A DNA stretch of 64,000 bases, taken from positions 1-64,000 of the forward strand of contig NZ_JASBQE010000028.1 of the NCBI RefSeq assembly GCF_029960785.1, in the 5' to 3' direction. The DNA is from Polyangium sp. 15x6 (GTDB lineage Bacteria > Myxococcota_A > Polyangia > Polyangiales > Polyangiaceae). The notes beneath the pieces are model-generated. The model saw nothing but the letters and a program-made list of their open reading frames with translations. It made no database searches and had not been told where the DNA came from. Positions 61,643-64,000 of the stretch are shown piece by piece; the first letter of the stretch is position 1, and each line of letters begins with the position of its first letter. A program made the position numbers and the translations under genes.

Positions 61643-63694
61643 ATGAAACTTTCGACGAACACGTTCACAGCGCTCGCCCTCTCGGGCCTCCTCGTCGCGC
61701 CTTTGCTCGGCGCGGCGTCCTGCTCGAGCGACGACCTCAATGGTTATCAGCCGCCCGATGGATTCGGAGGCTACGATCCGGGGGAAAAACCCCCGGTGCT
61801 CAGCGGCTCCGGCTCCGGCGTCGGCGCGGGCGGCCCCGGCCAGGGCGGCGCGGGCGGCGGCGAGCCCCCGGGGCCGCCCATGTGTGACGACAGCTTGAAG
61901 CGCTGCGATTACCTCTTCACGCTCGCCGACATGGGCCAGAGCAGCGTGGTCGTGCGCGGAAACTTCGCGGCCGACGGCTGGGACGTCGGCGTCCCGCTGG
62001 AGAAGGCGAACGGGCAATGGGAAGCCACCGTCCCGATCCCCTACAACCAGCCCGTCCAGTACAAGTTCGTCATCGACGGGAGCAACTGGATCAACGATCC
62101 GGGCAACCCGAACACGATCGATGACGGGTTTGGCGGGAAAAATAGCCTCGTCTCGCCGACGACCTGCGATCCCTGGACGTGCGACGATCCGCCGGAGGAC
62201 AGCCCCGTCGAGGCCTGGCGCGACGCGGTCCTTTATTTCGTCTTCGTGGACCGCTTCCTCGACGGCGACGCCTCGAACAACGGCGCGCCGGTGCCGAACG
62301 TCCCGCAGGCGTCCAATTACCAGGGCGGCGACTGGCAGGGCGTCATCAACAAGATCAAGGACGGTTATTTCACGAAGCTCGGCGTGAACTCGCTCTGGCT
62401 CACGGTCCCGATCGACAACACCGACCTCGCTGGATTCGGCAACGACGGCAAGAACTACAGCGCCTACCACGGCTACTGGCCGACGGATTTCTACAAGGCC
62501 GAGGAGCGTTTCGGCACGATGGCGAAGCTCAAGGAGCTCGTCGACGAGGCGCACAAGGTGAACATCACCGTCCTCATCGATTACGCAGCGAACCACGCGC
62601 ACGACTCGGCCCAGGTCTACAAGGACAACGCGAGCTGGTTCTGGCCGAACACGAACGGCAGCGGCGGCAACTGCGTCTGCGGCGAGGGCTGCTCCTGGGA
62701 CGACCCCGCGACCACCGAGAAATGCTGGTTCACGCCGTACCTGCCGGATTTCAATTACGAGAATGCGGCGGCGCGTAAGTACAGCATCGACAACATGGTC
62801 TGGTGGTGGCAGCAGACGGGCATCGACGGCTTCCGCCTCGACGCGCTCAAGCACATGCACATGTCGTGGCTGACGGAGCTCCGCTCGCGCGTGACGGCCG
62901 AGATCGACTCGGTCACGGGCAAGCATTTTTACATGGTCGGCGAGACGTACACGGGCAACAAGTCGCTCATCAAGAAATACGTCAATCCGTCCACCATGCT
63001 CGACGGACAGTTCGATTTCCCGCTCCGCGCCGAGATCTGCTCGAAGGTCCTCATGCGCCAGGGCACGATGCAAGACCTCGAAGGCTTCCTGAACGGCAAC
63101 GACGACGCCTATGGCAATGGCGTCATGAGCACGTTCATCGGCAATCACGACCTGCCCCGCGTCATTCACCTGGCCCAGCAAACCCCGCTCTGGAGCGACG
63201 CCTGGGACGGCGGCAAGAACATGAACTGGCAAAACCAGCCGGGTTTGCCCTCCGGGACGGACGCATTCGAGCGCATGGCGAACGGGTTCACGCTCATCAT
63301 GACCACGCGCGGCGTGCCGCTCATCTATTACGGCGACGAGATCGGCCTGCCCGGCGCGGGTGACCCGGACAACCGGCGTTTCATGCAATGGAACGGCTAC
63401 TCCGCCGGTCAAACCCTGCTACGCACGCACCTCGAAAAGCTCGGGCAGATCCGAAAGGATCACATCGCGCTCCGTCGAGGCAAGCGCTCGTCGCTCTGGG
63501 CCTCGGCCGATACGATGGCCTACAAGATGGTGCACGCCACCGAGACGGTCTACATCGCCATCAACCGCGGGGACATGCAGGGCTCCGTCGGGAACCTGCC
63601 GAGCGGCAACCTCACGAACCTGCTGACGGGTCAGAGCGTGAGTGGTCCCACTGTAAACCTTCCGCCACGCAGCTCGATGATTCTCGTGCAGTAA
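61643..63694 (+). CDS. Second secreted GH13 alpha-amylase-like lipoprotein
   Basis: A 683-aa protein with lipobox ASC (Cys27) and a Gly/Ser linker (about 40-75). A starch-binding-like module (about 85-180: VVVRGNFAADGWDVGVPLEK, VQYKFVIDGSNWINDPGN) precedes the barrel. Catalytic residues: Asp400 in GIDGFRLDALK, Glu434 in MVGETYTG and Asp503 in FIGNHDLPR. A Cys-rich insert (CVCGEGCSWDDPATTEKCWF) parallels CVCGSPGCGW in the upstream enzyme, which supports a duplication. The catalytic triad is intact. The C-terminal domain ends with PPRSSMILVQ. Confidence 0.9.
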   Translation: MKLSTNTFTALALSGLLVAPLLGAASCSSDDLNGYQPPDGFGGYDPGEKPPVLSGSGSGVGAGGPGQGGAGGGEPPGPPMCDDSLKRCDYLFTLADMGQSSVVVRGNFAADGWDVGVPLEKANGQWEATVPIPYNQPVQYKFVIDGSNWINDPGNPNTIDDGFGGKNSLVSPTTCDPWTCDDPPEDSPVEAWRDAVLYFVFVDRFLDGDASNNGAPVPNVPQASNYQGGDWQGVINKIKDGYFTKLGVNSLWLTVPIDNTDLAGFGNDGKNYSAYHGYWPTDFYKAEERFGTMAKLKELVDEAHKVNITVLIDYAANHAHDSAQVYKDNASWFWPNTNGSGGNCVCGEGCSWDDPATTEKCWFTPYLPDFNYENAAARKYSIDNMVWWWQQTGIDGFRLDALKHMHMSWLTELRSRVTAEIDSVTGKHFYMVGETYTGNKSLIKKYVNPSTMLDGQFDFPLRAEICSKVLMRQGTMQDLEGFLNGNDDAYGNGVMSTFIGNHDLPRVIHLAQQTPLWSDAWDGGKNMNWQNQPGLPSGTDAFERMANGFTLIMTTRGVPLIYYGDEIGLPGAGDPDNRRFMQWNGYSAGQTLLRTHLEKLGQIRKDHIALRRGKRSSLWASADTMAYKMVHATETVYIAINRGDMQGSVGNLPSGNLTNLLTGQSVSGPTVNLPPRSSMILVQ

Positions 63695-63728
63695 CGTTCC
63701 ACGTCCGTCAGGCGCGTCATGGCGTGCT

Positions 63729-64000
63729 ATGAATACGCCCATGACGACGACGCTCCCTGCTCTGCGTTACGATCCGATGGATCCTTCCTACGTGAAGGAT
63801 CCGTACCCCTTGCTCACCCGCTTTCGCGAAGAGGCTCCCGTATACTACTGGGAGCAGGGAGGCGGGCCGGTCTTTTTCCGCTACAAGGATTGCATTGCCC
63901 TGTTGAGGGACGCGCGGCTGGGACACGATCCCACCGTCGGGGCCGGCTTTCCGCCGGAAATGAAGGCCGCCTATCCCGACTTCGTGACGCTGCGCGAAAA
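63729..64000 (+). CDS. Cytochrome P450, N-terminal part (3' end outside window)
   Basis: The first 90 residues are visible. MTTTLPALRYDPMDPSYVKD and PYPLLTRFREEAPVYYWEQG, then FRYKDCIALLRDARLGHDP and PEMKAAYPDFVTLRE match bacterial class I P450 enzymes, which oxidise small molecules with two electrons from redox partners. The haem-binding Cys lies beyond the edge. The start is ATG 63729 or 63741. It may belong to a secondary-metabolite region continuing to the right. Confidence 0.85.
   Translation, partial: MNTPMTTTLPALRYDPMDPSYVKDPYPLLTRFREEAPVYYWEQGGGPVFFRYKDCIALLRDARLGHDPTVGAGFPPEMKAAYPDFVTLRE

Overview
The window looks like chromosomal DNA from a high-GC myxobacterium, most probably of the Polyangiaceae (Sorangium/Polyangium group). 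The reasons are the strong GC bias at third codon positions, the many lipoproteins with Gly/Ser-rich linkers, very large Ser/Thr kinase-ATPase-TPR regulators, and abundant GTG starts. This is inferred from gene content only. I see no rRNA, tRNA, CRISPR array, insertion sequence or prophage.

Layout. 1-12.7 kb is housekeeping and envelope: ssb (cut by the left edge), mgtE, a large von Willebrand-type lipoprotein, an OmpR-type response regulator, a degenerate LytM-like secreted protein, a HEAT-like protein with a methyltransferase, an LpoB-like/TPR lipoprotein pair and leuS. 12.8-21.0 kb is a minus-strand operon of eight genes, seven of them overlapping, that encodes a compact type II fatty-acid/polyketide-like pathway. 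It contains a ketosynthase fused to a second ketosynthase-like half lacking the active-site Cys, an ACP, a GcvT-like folate-type protein, a ketoreductase, a malonyltransferase-like acyltransferase, a FabZ-like dehydratase and a beta-propeller lipoprotein, headed by a Tat-exported membrane protein. 21.0-29.9 kb holds two giant paralogous Ser/Thr kinase-AAA-TPR proteins on either side of an EamA transporter. 30.0-33.3 kb is a RegB/RegA-type redox two-component system divergent from an outer-membrane-like protein and a YtkA-like lipoprotein.

33.3-43.5 kb mixes a type II thioesterase, a nucleotidyltransferase, a truncated 3-hydroxyacyl-CoA dehydrogenase ending in a 12-bp direct repeat, a TIGR02757-like protein, a clan GH-A glycosidase, a metallophosphoesterase, an EI24-like membrane protein, the haem genes hemE-hemY and a class II amidotransferase. 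43.8-50 kb carries an FHA-GGDEF protein, a class III aminotransferase, a LuxE-LuxC fatty-acid reductase-like pair and a GAF protein fused to a degenerate PTS enzyme I N-terminal module. 50-64 kb has a small basic protein, a BFD-like ferredoxin overlapping a radical SAM gene, a parvulin lipoprotein, a GH63-like glucosidase coupled to a pseudokinase-AAA-TPR-GAF-STAS protein, two tandem secreted GH13 alpha-amylase-like enzymes and the start of a cytochrome P450.

The strongest candidates for something not yet described are the coupled ketosynthase/GcvT-like operon (12.8-21.0 kb) and the pseudokinase-STAS regulator (54.7-59.4 kb).
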